A DNA stretch of 64,000 nt from Weeksellaceae bacterium TAE3-ERU29 (lineage in GTDB: Bacteria > Bacteroidota > Bacteroidia > Flavobacteriales > Weeksellaceae). Below the pieces are notes generated by a model. The model did not search any database and was not told where the DNA came from. It worked only from the letters and a program-made list of their open reading frames with translations. The DNA is taken from contig JAHUUM010000004.1 in NCBI GenBank assembly GCA_019218445.1, forward strand, positions 62,001-126,000, given 5' to 3'. Both the position numbers and the translations under genes were made by a program. Shown piece by piece: positions 47,999 through 56,314 of this stretch (positions within the stretch are counted from its first letter, which is position 1; each line of letters opens with the position of its first letter).

Positions 47999-48016
47999 TA
48001 TATGAGCAAAAATCAA
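47999..48016. repeat. Dispersed repeat flanking a terminator, copy 1
   Basis: TATATGAGCAAAAATCAA, identical to 63935-63952. In both places it is followed within a few bases by a similar terminator hairpin beginning AAAAAAGCCGT. Confidence 0.75.
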
Positions 48017-48056
48017 AAAAAAGCCGTCTCAAAACTTATTGAGACGGCTTTTTTTT
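48015..48056. terminator. Bidirectional terminator between the barrel and Cys-rich genes
   Basis: AAAAAAGCCGTCTC and GAGACGGCTTTTTT form a perfect stem with a 10-nt loop, and T runs occur on both strands for the convergent genes. Confidence 0.92.
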
Positions 48057-48066
48057 ACTGAATAAT

Positions 48067-48312
48067 TTACGCATTTGCTTTCGGAGCCCACTCATTACAA
48101 AGCATTCCATGTACTGCGTTTGCTTGATTAGGACATCTTGGAGTAGAAAACTTTATACAAGTTCCACATTCTACTTCATCTTTCAGACTCACTCGCATAT
48201 CAAAACTATCGCAAGTATGAATTTCTTTTACTTTTTCATGGTGAACTTTGCAAGTATTATCATTTGCTAAATTTTCACAATTAACACAACCATTAACTAA
48301 TCTAATTGACAT
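48067..48312 (-). CDS. Small cysteine-rich protein of unknown function
   Basis: 81 residues from ATG 48312 (MSIRLVNGCVNCENLAND). Eight Cys in pairs (CVNC, TC, TC, CGTC, RC, LC) plus several His suggest one or two structural zinc or Fe-S sites. It ends NEWAPKANA. A -7 box at 48353-48346 overlaps a TTG that would give a 93-residue product, so the ATG is preferred. I recall similar unnamed flavobacterial proteins. No signal peptide. Confidence 0.7.
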   Translation of the reverse strand: MSIRLVNGCVNCENLANDNTCKVHHEKVKEIHTCDSFDMRVSLKDEVECGTCIKFSTPRCPNQANAVHGMLCNEWAPKANA

Positions 48313-48345
48313 ATCTCTATATTTTTTAATTTCTATTTGTTGAGA

Positions 48346-48353
48346 CAAAAGTA
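48346..48353 (-). promoter_or_regulatory. Promoter -7 box of the Cys-rich gene
   Basis: TACTTTTG on the minus strand, 33 nt before the ATG at 48312. Confidence 0.6.
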
Positions 48354-48389
48354 TCTAAAAATGTAATTTGAACCAATATAAATAACTAT

Positions 48390-48435
48390 AAATCAATTAA
48401 ATGTAAATAGATTGATTTAAAATAATTAATTATTT
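48390..48435. repeat. Two inverted repeats in a divergent intergenic region
   Basis: AAATCAAT (48390-48397) with ATTGATTT (48411-48418), then the perfect 16-bp palindrome AAATAATTAATTATTT (48420-48435). Neither has a T-run context. Either could be an operator between the Cys-rich gene and the CDF gene, but A/T-rich palindromes also arise by chance. Confidence 0.4.
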
Positions 48436-48546
48436 TAACTTCTTTAGACTGCTTAAAAATATAGTATTTGAATAATCAACACTTTAAGAAATAGTGAAAA
48501 TTTATCTTAAAATACTTTAGATTAATTCTAATAACTTTATATTTAT

Positions 48547-48554
48547 TAAATTTG
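48547..48554 (+). promoter_or_regulatory. Promoter -7 box of the CDF transporter gene
   Basis: TAAATTTG, 18 nt before the TTG start at 48573; it supports starting there. Confidence 0.6.
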
Positions 48555-48572
48555 TCCAAATAAACTTAAAAA

Positions 48573-49448
48573 TTGCAAGAAGCTAATCTAAAAAAAGCAA
48601 AAAAAGCCTTACTTATCGGAATTCTTGGAAATCTATTTTTAGCTATCATAAAGGGAATTTCAGGAATATTAGGGAATTCTTTTGCTTTAATTGCAGATTC
48701 CATAGAGTCTCTTACAGATGTTTTCTCTTCTTTCTTATTACTTTTAGGTTTCAATTATGCAAATAAACCACCAGATAAAGATCATCCTTACGGACACGGG
48801 CGTGCAGAGCCTTTAATGACTTTTGTAATTGTACTTTTCTTAGGAATCTCAGCTTCAGTTATAGCTTATGAAAGCATTATAAAAATTATGACTCCTCATG
48901 AACTTCCTAAACCTTTTACTCTTTACATTTTAGCCGGAATTATAATAATCAAAGAATTATTCTATCGGTTTGTGTCTAAAACAGGAAAGGAAACAAAAAG
49001 CACCTCAATCAATGCAGATGCATGGCACCACCGAGCAGATGCTATAACATCTTTGGCTGCATTTATAGGAATTAGCATTGCTTTACTTTTAGGAAAAGGC
49101 TACGAAGCCGCAGATGATTGGGCTGCTTTAATCGCATGCGGAATTATTTTATATAATGCTTATTTAATATTTCGTCCTGCACTAAGAGAAATAATGGACG
49201 AAAATCTTTATACCGATTTTATAAAAGACATCAGAAAAATTACAGAAAACACTCCCGGAATAATCGCTTCAGAAAAATGTTTTGTAAGGAAACAAGGCAC
49301 TCAATATATTATAGATATTCATCTCATTGTAAATGGAAATATTACGGTAAAAGAAGGGCATGACATCGCACATTCTGTAAAAGATAACTTAATGACTGCT
49401 TTTCCTAATGTTATTGAGGTAATGACTCACATAGAGCCTTCCGCCTAA
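48573..49448 (+). CDS. Cation diffusion facilitator (CDF) transporter
   Basis: Proton-coupled exporter of Zn, Fe or Mn. 291 residues. Membrane part (about 10-205) with the metal motifs LIADSIESLTDVFSS, DHPYGHGRAEP and NADAWHHRADA; C-terminal cytoplasmic domain (about 210-291). The start is an unusual TTG (MQEANLKKAKK); no in-frame ATG is near, and the promoter box lies 18 nt upstream. The HxxxD pattern is complete, so it should be active. The metal is not determined. Confidence 0.9.
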   Translation: MQEANLKKAKKALLIGILGNLFLAIIKGISGILGNSFALIADSIESLTDVFSSFLLLLGFNYANKPPDKDHPYGHGRAEPLMTFVIVLFLGISASVIAYESIIKIMTPHELPKPFTLYILAGIIIIKELFYRFVSKTGKETKSTSINADAWHHRADAITSLAAFIGISIALLLGKGYEAADDWAALIACGIILYNAYLIFRPALREIMDENLYTDFIKDIRKITENTPGIIASEKCFVRKQGTQYIIDIHLIVNGNITVKEGHDIAHSVKDNLMTAFPNVIEVMTHIEPSA

Positions 49449-49451
49449 AAT

Positions 49452-51290
49452 TTAATTAAAATTCTGCATTTGAATTAGTTTAGCATAAATTCCTCCTTTT
49501 TCTATCAACTCCTCATGCTTTCCAACTTCTTTAATTTCACCATTATCCATTACAACAATTAAATCAGCATTTTGAATGGTAGATAATCTGTGTGCAATTA
49601 TTAATGACGTTGTATGCTCCATCATATAATCTAAGGCTTCTTGAACCAATCTTTCTGAATGCGTATCTAAAGCAGAAGTTGCTTCATCTAAAATCATTAT
49701 TGGCGGATTTTTAAGTACTGCCCGTGCAATAGATAACCTTTGTTTTTGTCCACCCGAAAGCTTACTTCCACTTTCTCCTATATTCTCATCAAATTTATTA
49801 GGTAGTTTTTCTATAAACTCAGTAGCATTCGCAACTTTTGCAGCCTCATAAATTTCTTCATCCGTTGCATTTTCTTTTCCTAAACCTATATTATAACGAA
49901 TTGTTTCATTAAATAATATAGAATCCTGAGTTACCATACCAATAAGTCTTCTATAATCACTTAATTTTAAATCTTTTAACGGAATACCATCTATTAAAAT
50001 TGCCCCTTCATTTACGTCGTAAAATCTTGCCAACAAATTAGCAACAGTCGATTTTCCACTACCCGATTGACCGACTAAAGCTACACTCATCCCCTTTTCT
50101 ATCTTTAAATTAAAATTCTTTATAACATCATTCTTTTTATCATAAGAAAAATAAACATTTTTAAACTCAATCTCTTGTTCAAAAGATTTTATTTCTTCTG
50201 CATCTTCTTTTTCTTCTACTACAATATCAGCATCTAAAATATTAAATACTCTCTCTGCAGAAGCTGTTCCCCGAGAAACATCTGTTAATGACCTCGAAAG
50301 GCTCTTAGCAGGATCTAACATTTGAAAGAAAACCCCGATAAAGGTTAAGAACGCCTCCCCTGTTAAATTTCCTCCTTCTATAATAACTTTACCACCGTAC
50401 CACACTAAAACTATCATAGTTATAGAACCTAAAAGCTCGCTTATAGGTGATGAAAGTTCATATCTTCTATCTACTTTATTACTAACATTTCGCCAATCAT
50501 CATTTGCTTTAAAAAATCGCTTTTTAAGCATGTTCTCAGCATTAAATATCTTTATAATTTTATTTGCTCCAATCGTTTCCTCTACATTAGAAATTAATCC
50601 ACCTAATAGAATCTGAGCTTTATGCGTATTTCTTTTTAATGTTTTACTTATTGCAGAAATCATAAATCCCATTAATGGCAATACAATAAAAGCCACCAAA
50701 GTTAGTGAAGGGTTAAGATATATTAGGGTAACTAATGAAACTATAATCATAAAAGGTGCTCTGAATATTTCTACCAACGGAGAAAGAATAAAGCCTTTTA
50801 TTCCCTCCACATCGCTTGCAACACGGCTCATTAAGTCCCCTTTTCTTTGATCTGTAAAAAATGAAACCGGAAGACTTACAATCTTACCATACAACTCATT
50901 ACGAATATCCATTGCCACTCCTGACTTTAAAGAAATCATGTAATATTGAGCTAAATATCTGAATAAATTTCTTAGTAAAAAGAGCGAAACTGTTGTTAAG
51001 CATATCCATGCTAAAACTGTTAACTCTCCATGTATTTGCATTTGTTCTACAATAGTTTTATTCAATAAATATTGAATGTTTTCAAAACTAAAACTATTTA
51101 TCCCTTCAGGCTTTGATAATACAGCTTCAGGTGAAGTATCTAAATTATCGAATAAGATTTTTAAAATGGGAAATAGTGATGAAATAGATACCACCGCAAA
51201 TAATGAATATAATAAATTAAATATTATATTCAAAACTAAATTTTGCTTATATGGCTTTACGTACTTTAGAACTCTTTTAAATGGACTCAT
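49452..51290 (-). CDS. ABC exporter, MsbA-like, fused permease and ATPase
   Basis: Homodimeric exporter, possibly of lipids. 612 residues: six membrane spans (about 1-320) and a nucleotide-binding domain (about 370-612). Walker A GQSGSGKS, signature LSGGQKQRLSIARA, Walker B PIMILDEATSALD and switch His (IIAHRLST) are present. The substrate is not clear; MsbA-like lipid transport is the usual role of this size class in Bacteroidota. Confidence 0.85.
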   Translation of the reverse strand: MSPFKRVLKYVKPYKQNLVLNIIFNLLYSLFAVVSISSLFPILKILFDNLDTSPEAVLSKPEGINSFSFENIQYLLNKTIVEQMQIHGELTVLAWICLTTVSLFLLRNLFRYLAQYYMISLKSGVAMDIRNELYGKIVSLPVSFFTDQRKGDLMSRVASDVEGIKGFILSPLVEIFRAPFMIIVSLVTLIYLNPSLTLVAFIVLPLMGFMISAISKTLKRNTHKAQILLGGLISNVEETIGANKIIKIFNAENMLKKRFFKANDDWRNVSNKVDRRYELSSPISELLGSITMIVLVWYGGKVIIEGGNLTGEAFLTFIGVFFQMLDPAKSLSRSLTDVSRGTASAERVFNILDADIVVEEKEDAEEIKSFEQEIEFKNVYFSYDKKNDVIKNFNLKIEKGMSVALVGQSGSGKSTVANLLARFYDVNEGAILIDGIPLKDLKLSDYRRLIGMVTQDSILFNETIRYNIGLGKENATDEEIYEAAKVANATEFIEKLPNKFDENIGESGSKLSGGQKQRLSIARAVLKNPPIMILDEATSALDTHSERLVQEALDYMMEHTTSLIIAHRLSTIQNADLIVVMDNGEIKEVGKHEELIEKGGIYAKLIQMQNFN

Positions 51291-51306
51291 ATTTAAATTT
51301 AGAATG

Positions 51307-51314
51307 CAAAGGTA
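51307..51314 (-). promoter_or_regulatory. Promoter -7 box of the ABC exporter gene
   Basis: TACCTTTG on the minus strand, 16 nt before the ATG. Confidence 0.55.
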
Positions 51315-51378
51315 AACAAAATGTAAATATTTGAGATTGTATAATTATTTATTAAATTGCAATCCTTATTTTTATTCA

Positions 51379-51900
51379 ATGAAATTAGCAAAAGAAGTAG
51401 AGTCTTTTATTAGAGTTGTAGAAGATTTCCCCGAAAAAGGAATCTCATTTAAAGATTTTAGCGGTGTTTTCCAAAATCCTGAAATCTCTAAAAAAATAAT
51501 TAATTATTTTGCAGAACAAGCAAAAGGAAAAGTAGATGTTGTGTGCGGAATAGAAAGCCGTGGATTTATCTTAGGGTTTCCCATTGCTTTAGCATTAGAC
51601 GTTCCGTTTGTAATGATTAGAAAAAAAGGAAAATTACCTCCACCCACAGTAGAAGCATCTTATAAATTAGAATACGGCTCTGCTACTCTGGAATTAGTAG
51701 AAGGACAAATAGAGAAAGGAGCAAGAGTTTTAATTCACGATGATGTTTTGGCTACCGGTGGAACAGCAATGGCTTGTGCCGAATTGGTAAAAAAAGTGGG
51801 CGCAACTCCTGCTCAGTTTAATTTTTTAATTGAATTGGAGTTCCTTAAAGGACGAGAAAAACTAAAAGACACCGAAATTGTAACTATACTTAATTATTAA
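51379..51900 (+). CDS. apt: Adenine phosphoribosyltransferase
   Basis: Salvages adenine to AMP with PRPP. 173 residues from ATG 51379 (MKLAKEVESFIRVVEDFPEKG), matching the family length of about 170. A longer frame from a TTG at 51331 would add 16 untypical residues. CGIESRGFILG and the PRPP-binding VLIHDDVLATGGTAMA are present. tsaB follows after 17 bp. Confidence 0.93.
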   Translation: MKLAKEVESFIRVVEDFPEKGISFKDFSGVFQNPEISKKIINYFAEQAKGKVDVVCGIESRGFILGFPIALALDVPFVMIRKKGKLPPPTVEASYKLEYGSATLELVEGQIEKGARVLIHDDVLATGGTAMACAELVKKVGATPAQFNFLIELEFLKGREKLKDTEIVTILNY

Positions 51901-51917
51901 AGTTTAAAACAATTTTT

Positions 51918-52577
51918 ATGGCACTTATTTTAAACTTGGAAACATCTACCCGAAACTGCTCTGTTTCTATTGCTAAAGACGGAGAACTTGTTGCTCTTTG
52001 CGAAGAAAGTAAAGAAAGTTACGAACACGCCGAAAAACTTCATTTATTTATGAAATGGGCTTTGGAAGCGGAAGGTTTAAAGTTTAGTGATTTAGATGCG
52101 GTTTGTGTAGGAAAAGGACCGGGAAGTTACACAGGTTTAAGAATTGGTGTTTCTGCGGCAAAAGGTTTATGTTTTGCATTAAATATTCCGCTTATAAGTT
52201 TAAATTCATTGGAAATTATTGCAAACTCCTACTCCGGAGAAGCTGACTACGTAATCCCAATGACAGATGCCCGAAGAAAAGAGGTTTATACCGTAACTTT
52301 CAACCAAAAGAAAGAATTAATTACCCCGACTGAAGCAAAGATTTTAGACGAAAATTCTTTTCTTGATTTAAAAAATAAAAAAGTTGCTTTTTTAGGAGAC
52401 GGAGCTAAAAAAGCATCAGAAATATTAACCTTAACAAGTTGTGAGTTTTTTCCACAAAATCTGCCGTCTGCAAAATATATGATAGAAACCTCTTATCAGA
52501 AATTTTTGAATAAAGAATTTGAAGATATCGCCTACTTTGAGCCTTTCTATCTAAAAGATTTTGTCGCCGGAAAATAA
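51918..52577 (+). CDS. tsaB: tRNA threonylcarbamoyladenosine protein TsaB
   Basis: Partner of TsaD in making t6A37 on ANN-decoding tRNAs. 219 residues with an ASKHA-type start LNLETSTRNCSVSIAKDG, the GPGSYTGLRIGVSAAKGL block and the YVIPMTDARRKEVYT segment. Between apt and a DUF423 gene on the same strand. Confidence 0.93.
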   Translation: MALILNLETSTRNCSVSIAKDGELVALCEESKESYEHAEKLHLFMKWALEAEGLKFSDLDAVCVGKGPGSYTGLRIGVSAAKGLCFALNIPLISLNSLEIIANSYSGEADYVIPMTDARRKEVYTVTFNQKKELITPTEAKILDENSFLDLKNKKVAFLGDGAKKASEILTLTSCEFFPQNLPSAKYMIETSYQKFLNKEFEDIAYFEPFYLKDFVAGK

Positions 52578-52610
52578 TTCAAATAAAAACTAATTCATTA
52601 AAAATAAATT

Positions 52611-52997
52611 ATGAAACAAATAGTCTTAATTGTAGGAGCTTTTTACGGAATGATTTCCGTGATTTTGGGAGCATTAGGTGCTCATGCTCTAAAAAAAATA
52701 TTACCTGCTACAAAATTAGAAAGTTTTGAAATTGGTGTGAAATACATGATGTATCATGCAATCTTACTTTTGGTATTAGGTTTTATGTTAGACTTTACAA
52801 CCGGATTAGAAAAAAATATTGCCCGCTGTATTATGTTAGGTTGCTTATTCTTCTCAGGAAGTATTTATTTACTTTCTTTTTCAGACAAAATCAGCCTACC
52901 TACAAAAATTATAGGACCAATTACTCCAATTGGTGGAATGCTTATGATTATAGGTTGGGCTTTGCTTATTTTTTACTTTTTTAAGTATAAACTTTAA
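52611..52997 (+). CDS. DUF423 family membrane protein (YgdD-like)
   Basis: 128 residues with four membrane helices and the family block LGALGAHALKKIL near the start, then YMMYHAILLLVLG. Function unknown. It lies 33 bp after tsaB. Confidence 0.85.
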   Translation: MKQIVLIVGAFYGMISVILGALGAHALKKILPATKLESFEIGVKYMMYHAILLLVLGFMLDFTTGLEKNIARCIMLGCLFFSGSIYLLSFSDKISLPTKIIGPITPIGGMLMIIGWALLIFYFFKYKL

Positions 52998-53027
52998 CGT
53001 TCTTAATCCAAAGTAGGGAAGTCTTTT

Positions 53028-53852
53028 TTACTTTGAGTAAAATAGATTTGTATTATTCACTTTTTTTCTTGAAATAAAAAGTATAGTTACTAAAATAATC
53101 CCTAAATAAACTACATAAATATTATCAATTGTAATTGCATGTTTTGTATAATTTTGAACTTCAAAAACTCCGATTTTATTTTCGTTGTTATTTATCAATG
53201 TAGCCAATATGTCCCACATAAAATGGAAAAATGCTACTGACCAAATGGAATGAGTATAAACATATAAATACACCAATAAATAACCGATAAATACAATTCC
53301 TACGTACCAAAAATAAGAGGTTTCATTCATATCGAAACTACTCCAATGGACAATGGAAAATATTAAAGAAGAAATAAGTGCTGATGTATGAAATCCAAAT
53401 TTATTTTTCAATAAAGTATTAAAAATCAATCCTCTGAAATAAAATTCTTCCCAAACACCTACAACTAACATCGTCATCAATAAACTTATTAATGGTTTTT
53501 CAAACCCTTCTTTTAGTCCCATAAAATTGATTTGAATTCCAAAAAATAAATAAGCTGTCAATAAAACAATTACATTTATTATTAAAGCCAATCCTATTCC
53601 TGTAAGAGCATTTTTTATAAAATTTTTGAAACCAAAACCATAATCTTTGGCTTTGAGTTTATTTATTTTTCTGTTGAATAATCTAACCCCGAAATACACA
53701 ATAAGCGGAAAGGAAATCATACAAATATTCCCTAATTGTTTATATCCTAATACTTTAATATGATTTGCCAAAAGAATTATTCCAATAAATAAACCTGCCA
53801 TTCCTATCACAGATAATAACAAAATTCCCAATACAATTACTTTTCTTTTCAT
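53028..53852 (-). CDS. CPBP family intramembrane metalloprotease
   Basis: 274 residues, about eight membrane spans. The three catalytic motifs are EEFYFRGLIF (Glu-Glu and Arg), SIVHWS (His) and FFHFMWD (His/Asp). The family is related to CAAX prenyl proteases and bacteriocin-immunity proteins; substrate unknown. Monocistronic, with a -7 box at 53888-53881. Confidence 0.88.
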   Translation of the reverse strand: MKRKVIVLGILLLSVIGMAGLFIGIILLANHIKVLGYKQLGNICMISFPLIVYFGVRLFNRKINKLKAKDYGFGFKNFIKNALTGIGLALIINVIVLLTAYLFFGIQINFMGLKEGFEKPLISLLMTMLVVGVWEEFYFRGLIFNTLLKNKFGFHTSALISSLIFSIVHWSSFDMNETSYFWYVGIVFIGYLLVYLYVYTHSIWSVAFFHFMWDILATLINNNENKIGVFEVQNYTKHAITIDNIYVVYLGIILVTILFISRKKVNNTNLFYSK

Positions 53853-53880
53853 GTCTTTTTCTTTTTATGGTTTAATACTG

Positions 53881-53888
53881 CAAACTTA
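53881..53888 (-). promoter_or_regulatory. Promoter -7 box of the CPBP protease gene
   Basis: TAAGTTTG on the minus strand, 28 nt before the ATG. Confidence 0.55.
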
Positions 53889-53949
53889 GAAAGAACAAAA
53901 AGTAATTTATATAATGTCAATATAACGGGAATATAATAAGTCTGTTATA

Positions 53950-53982
53950 TTGAGGGTGTAAATTAGATTTTAATTATATTTG
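53950..53982 (+). promoter_or_regulatory. Promoter of the histidine kinase operon, next to the start codon
   Basis: TTG (53950-53952), 22-nt spacer, TATATTTG (53975-53982), only six bases before the ATG at 53989. Transcription would begin within a few bases of the start codon. The box contains the TTG that a longer open frame would use as a start. Confidence 0.7.
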
Positions 53983-53988
53983 CGGACT

Positions 53989-55353
53989 ATGGCAGTTCAT
54001 TTTTCATATCAAAAAAAGAATTTTTTCCGTTGGATTTCTATCGGAAGTATTTTTTGTTTACTGATTTTTCAATTTTACGCCTTATATTCTACCTATCAAG
54101 GAATTTCAGATATTATAAACCGCTCTATTGATGAGGCTTTTACACAAAGTGTTAAAGGGTATAGAAGTATTGCCATGCAAAAGTTTGATGAGTCTATTGA
54201 GTTAATAATCAATGATGAAGAAAATAAAGACCCAAAAGAGGATTTTTCAAATAAAGAAAAATTGAATTATAAAGGAAAAGATATTCTGATTGACGATGTG
54301 ATGTATAAGGCAATGGGGCTTATCATTTCAAAAGATACTATCAATACTTTTCAGTTAGACAGTTTATTTTCGGCTCAGTTAGAAACCCGAAAATTGGATA
54401 TTCCTTTTGAAATTGTAATTTATGAAAGTAAAAAAGATAGCTTTTTTGTTCCAAATGATAAAACTTATTCTACTCCATTAAAAGAATTAGATATTCGACG
54501 AAACGTACAGGCTTTTTATGAAAATCCTATGCATTTAATCTTTCAAAAAATGTGGGGTTTCCTTGTCTTTTCAATAATTTTGATAGGGTTAATTATTTTT
54601 GCTTTGGTATATCAATTGCGAATAATTACTCGTCAGAAAAAGATAGAAAAAGTACGTCAAGATTTTGTGGACAGTATGACGCACGAGTTAAAACACCCAT
54701 TACAAGGTGCGTTGTCTTTATCGGAAATTTTAGAAAACCCGAGCCTTGGCGATAACCCTGAATTACGAAAAAGTGTCATTCTGAAAATCAAACAAAATTT
54801 ATACAATCTCAATCAATCATTGGAGTCCATTTTGGAAAAATCATATTCCGAAAATCTACAACATTCAGCACATTGGGAAAGGGGAAATATTATAATAATA
54901 ATTGAAGAAATCCTTGCAAATTTTGTATTGACAAGCTCTAAAAAAATCCATTTTTCAACAAATTTTGAAGTTTCTCAACCTCTTTTTTATTTTGATAAAA
55001 CTCATTTGCCCAACGCAATAAAAAACTTAATTGACAACGCGATAAAATATTCATCACAAGATGTTTATATTGAAATTTCGGTAAAAGAAGAAAATCAAAA
55101 TTTATGGATTTCGGTACGGGATAAAGGCATAGGTATTCGTCCTGAAAATTTGAAATCTATTTTTGAAAAATTTTACCGAGTAGAAAATAAAAAGTATGGT
55201 TTTGGACTTGGTTTGAGTTATGTGAAATGGGTTGCAGAGTTACATCAAGGCTCTGTAAATGTGGAAAGTATGTATGGAAAAGGAAGTGTTTTTACACTTT
55301 GTATTCCGTTAATGGAAAATCCTTTAAAAGATGAAAAGAATACTAATAGTTGA
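53989..55353 (+). CDS. Two-component sensor histidine kinase
   Basis: 454 residues. Membrane helix about 14-36, periplasmic sensor region about 37-188, second helix about 189-210, HisKA with phosphorylated His232 (SMTHELKHPLQGALSL), and an HATPase domain with NLIDNAIKYSS, VRDKGIGIRPENLK and GFGLGLSYVKWV. It resembles the RprX type of Bacteroides. The cognate regulator overlaps its 3' end by 23 bp. Start set at ATG 53989 because a promoter box occupies the upstream TTG. Signal unknown. Confidence 0.9.
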   Translation: MAVHFSYQKKNFFRWISIGSIFCLLIFQFYALYSTYQGISDIINRSIDEAFTQSVKGYRSIAMQKFDESIELIINDEENKDPKEDFSNKEKLNYKGKDILIDDVMYKAMGLIISKDTINTFQLDSLFSAQLETRKLDIPFEIVIYESKKDSFFVPNDKTYSTPLKELDIRRNVQAFYENPMHLIFQKMWGFLVFSIILIGLIIFALVYQLRIITRQKKIEKVRQDFVDSMTHELKHPLQGALSLSEILENPSLGDNPELRKSVILKIKQNLYNLNQSLESILEKSYSENLQHSAHWERGNIIIIIEEILANFVLTSSKKIHFSTNFEVSQPLFYFDKTHLPNAIKNLIDNAIKYSSQDVYIEISVKEENQNLWISVRDKGIGIRPENLKSIFEKFYRVENKKYGFGLGLSYVKWVAELHQGSVNVESMYGKGSVFTLCIPLMENPLKDEKNTNS

Positions 55354-55990
55354 GAATAATCAAGATTTTGCATACGCCATTCAGTGGCATTTTCAGCAAA
55401 AAGGATTTCAAGTGGAAAGCATTTCTTCGGGAGAAAAAGCAATTGAATTATATCAAAATTGTCTTTTTGATGTAATCTTACTGGACATCAACTTAGACGG
55501 AGAAATTGACGGAAAAGAAGTGGCGAGATTTATCCGAAATATAGATAAACAAATACCGATTATTTTCATGAGCGGGGAAAGTAAATCGCCAAAAGATGTG
55601 GTAGAAGGTTTTGAGATTGGGTGTAATTTCTTTCTTAAAAAACCTGTTAGTATTGAGGAAATAGAAGTACATATCAATGCTTTACAAAAGACCAAATCGA
55701 AATCTGTTTATGAATTTAAACAATGTATATTCAATGCTGATGAGCAAATCCTTATTGCTAATGGGAATAACGAAAATTTATCTGAAAAAGAAACTCAAGT
55801 TTTACGTTATTTAGCTGAGAATTTTTTCAAAATAGTACCATTAGCTGATATTTCCGAAGAAGTTTGGGACGATGCGTTTATGGAGGAATCTCTGCGGAAT
55901 ATTATTAGTTCCTTACGCAAGAAAATCAACGATAAAGGTCTGAAAATTACAACCATAAAAAGCAAAGGCTATCGTTTGGAATATTTATAA
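55331..55990 (+). CDS. OmpR-family response regulator
   Basis: 219 residues. Receiver domain 1-115 with phosphoacceptor Asp52 (VILLDINLDG) and Lys near 104 (FLKKPVS); the usual acidic pair reads Glu8-Asn9. A winged-helix DNA-binding domain (about 130-219) ends SLRKKINDKG and KSKGYRLEYL. It overlaps the kinase gene, so translation is coupled. Targets unknown. Confidence 0.93.
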   Translation: MKRILIVENNQDFAYAIQWHFQQKGFQVESISSGEKAIELYQNCLFDVILLDINLDGEIDGKEVARFIRNIDKQIPIIFMSGESKSPKDVVEGFEIGCNFFLKKPVSIEEIEVHINALQKTKSKSVYEFKQCIFNADEQILIANGNNENLSEKETQVLRYLAENFFKIVPLADISEEVWDDAFMEESLRNIISSLRKKINDKGLKITTIKSKGYRLEYL

Positions 55991-55997
55991 AATAAAA

Positions 55998-56024
55998 AAA
56001 ACCCCAACTTAAAGTTGAGGTTTT
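55998..56024 (-). terminator. Terminator after tRNA-Phe
   Basis: AAAACCCCAACTT and AAGTTGAGGTTTT (one mismatch) pair, and on the minus strand a T run follows. It may also stop plus-strand transcripts of the response regulator. Confidence 0.8.
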
Positions 56025-56029
56025 CGCGG

Positions 56030-56102
56030 TGGTGCCTCCAGGAATCGAACCAGGGACACAAGGATTTTCAGTCCTTTGCTCTACCAACTGAGCTAAGGCA
56101 CC
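56030..56102 (-). tRNA. tRNA-Phe (GAA anticodon)
   Basis: 73-nt cloverleaf. Acceptor GGTGCCT pairs with AGGCACC. Anticodon arm AAGGA-CTGAAAA-TCCTT gives GAA. The 3' CCA is not encoded (CCG follows the discriminator). Confidence 0.97.
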
Positions 56103-56117
56103 GCTCTAATTGGATTG

Positions 56118-56147
56118 CAAATATAAACACTTTTTTATTTCTCACAA
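56118..56147 (-). promoter_or_regulatory. Promoter of tRNA-Phe
   Basis: On the minus strand TTG (56147-56145), exactly 19 nt, TATATTTG (56125-56118), 15 nt before the tRNA. Perfect consensus. Confidence 0.85.
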
Positions 56148-56286
56148 AAAAATCCTTTATTATTTTTCTGTTTAATAAGTCAATCACATACTAAGTTAAT
56201 CAAAAAGAGGAATTTAAAATTCAATAAAAATAAAAAATAATTAATGCTCTCTGCATTATATAACACATAGATTCAAATCTTTTTAG

Positions 56287-56294
56287 TACTTTTG
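56287..56294 (+). promoter_or_regulatory. Promoter -7 box of lepA
   Basis: TACTTTTG, 20 nt before the lepA ATG. Confidence 0.6.
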
Positions 56295-56314
56295 CAAATC
56301 TACTTAGAAGATTT

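Noticed and set aside
48313-48348. Longer start (TTG 48348) for the Cys-rich protein
   Set aside because: It overlaps a TACTTTTG promoter box; ATG 48312 fits better.
51331-51378. Sixteen-residue N-terminal extension of Apt
   Set aside because: Starts with TTG and exceeds the normal family length; ATG 51379 matches the known N-terminus.
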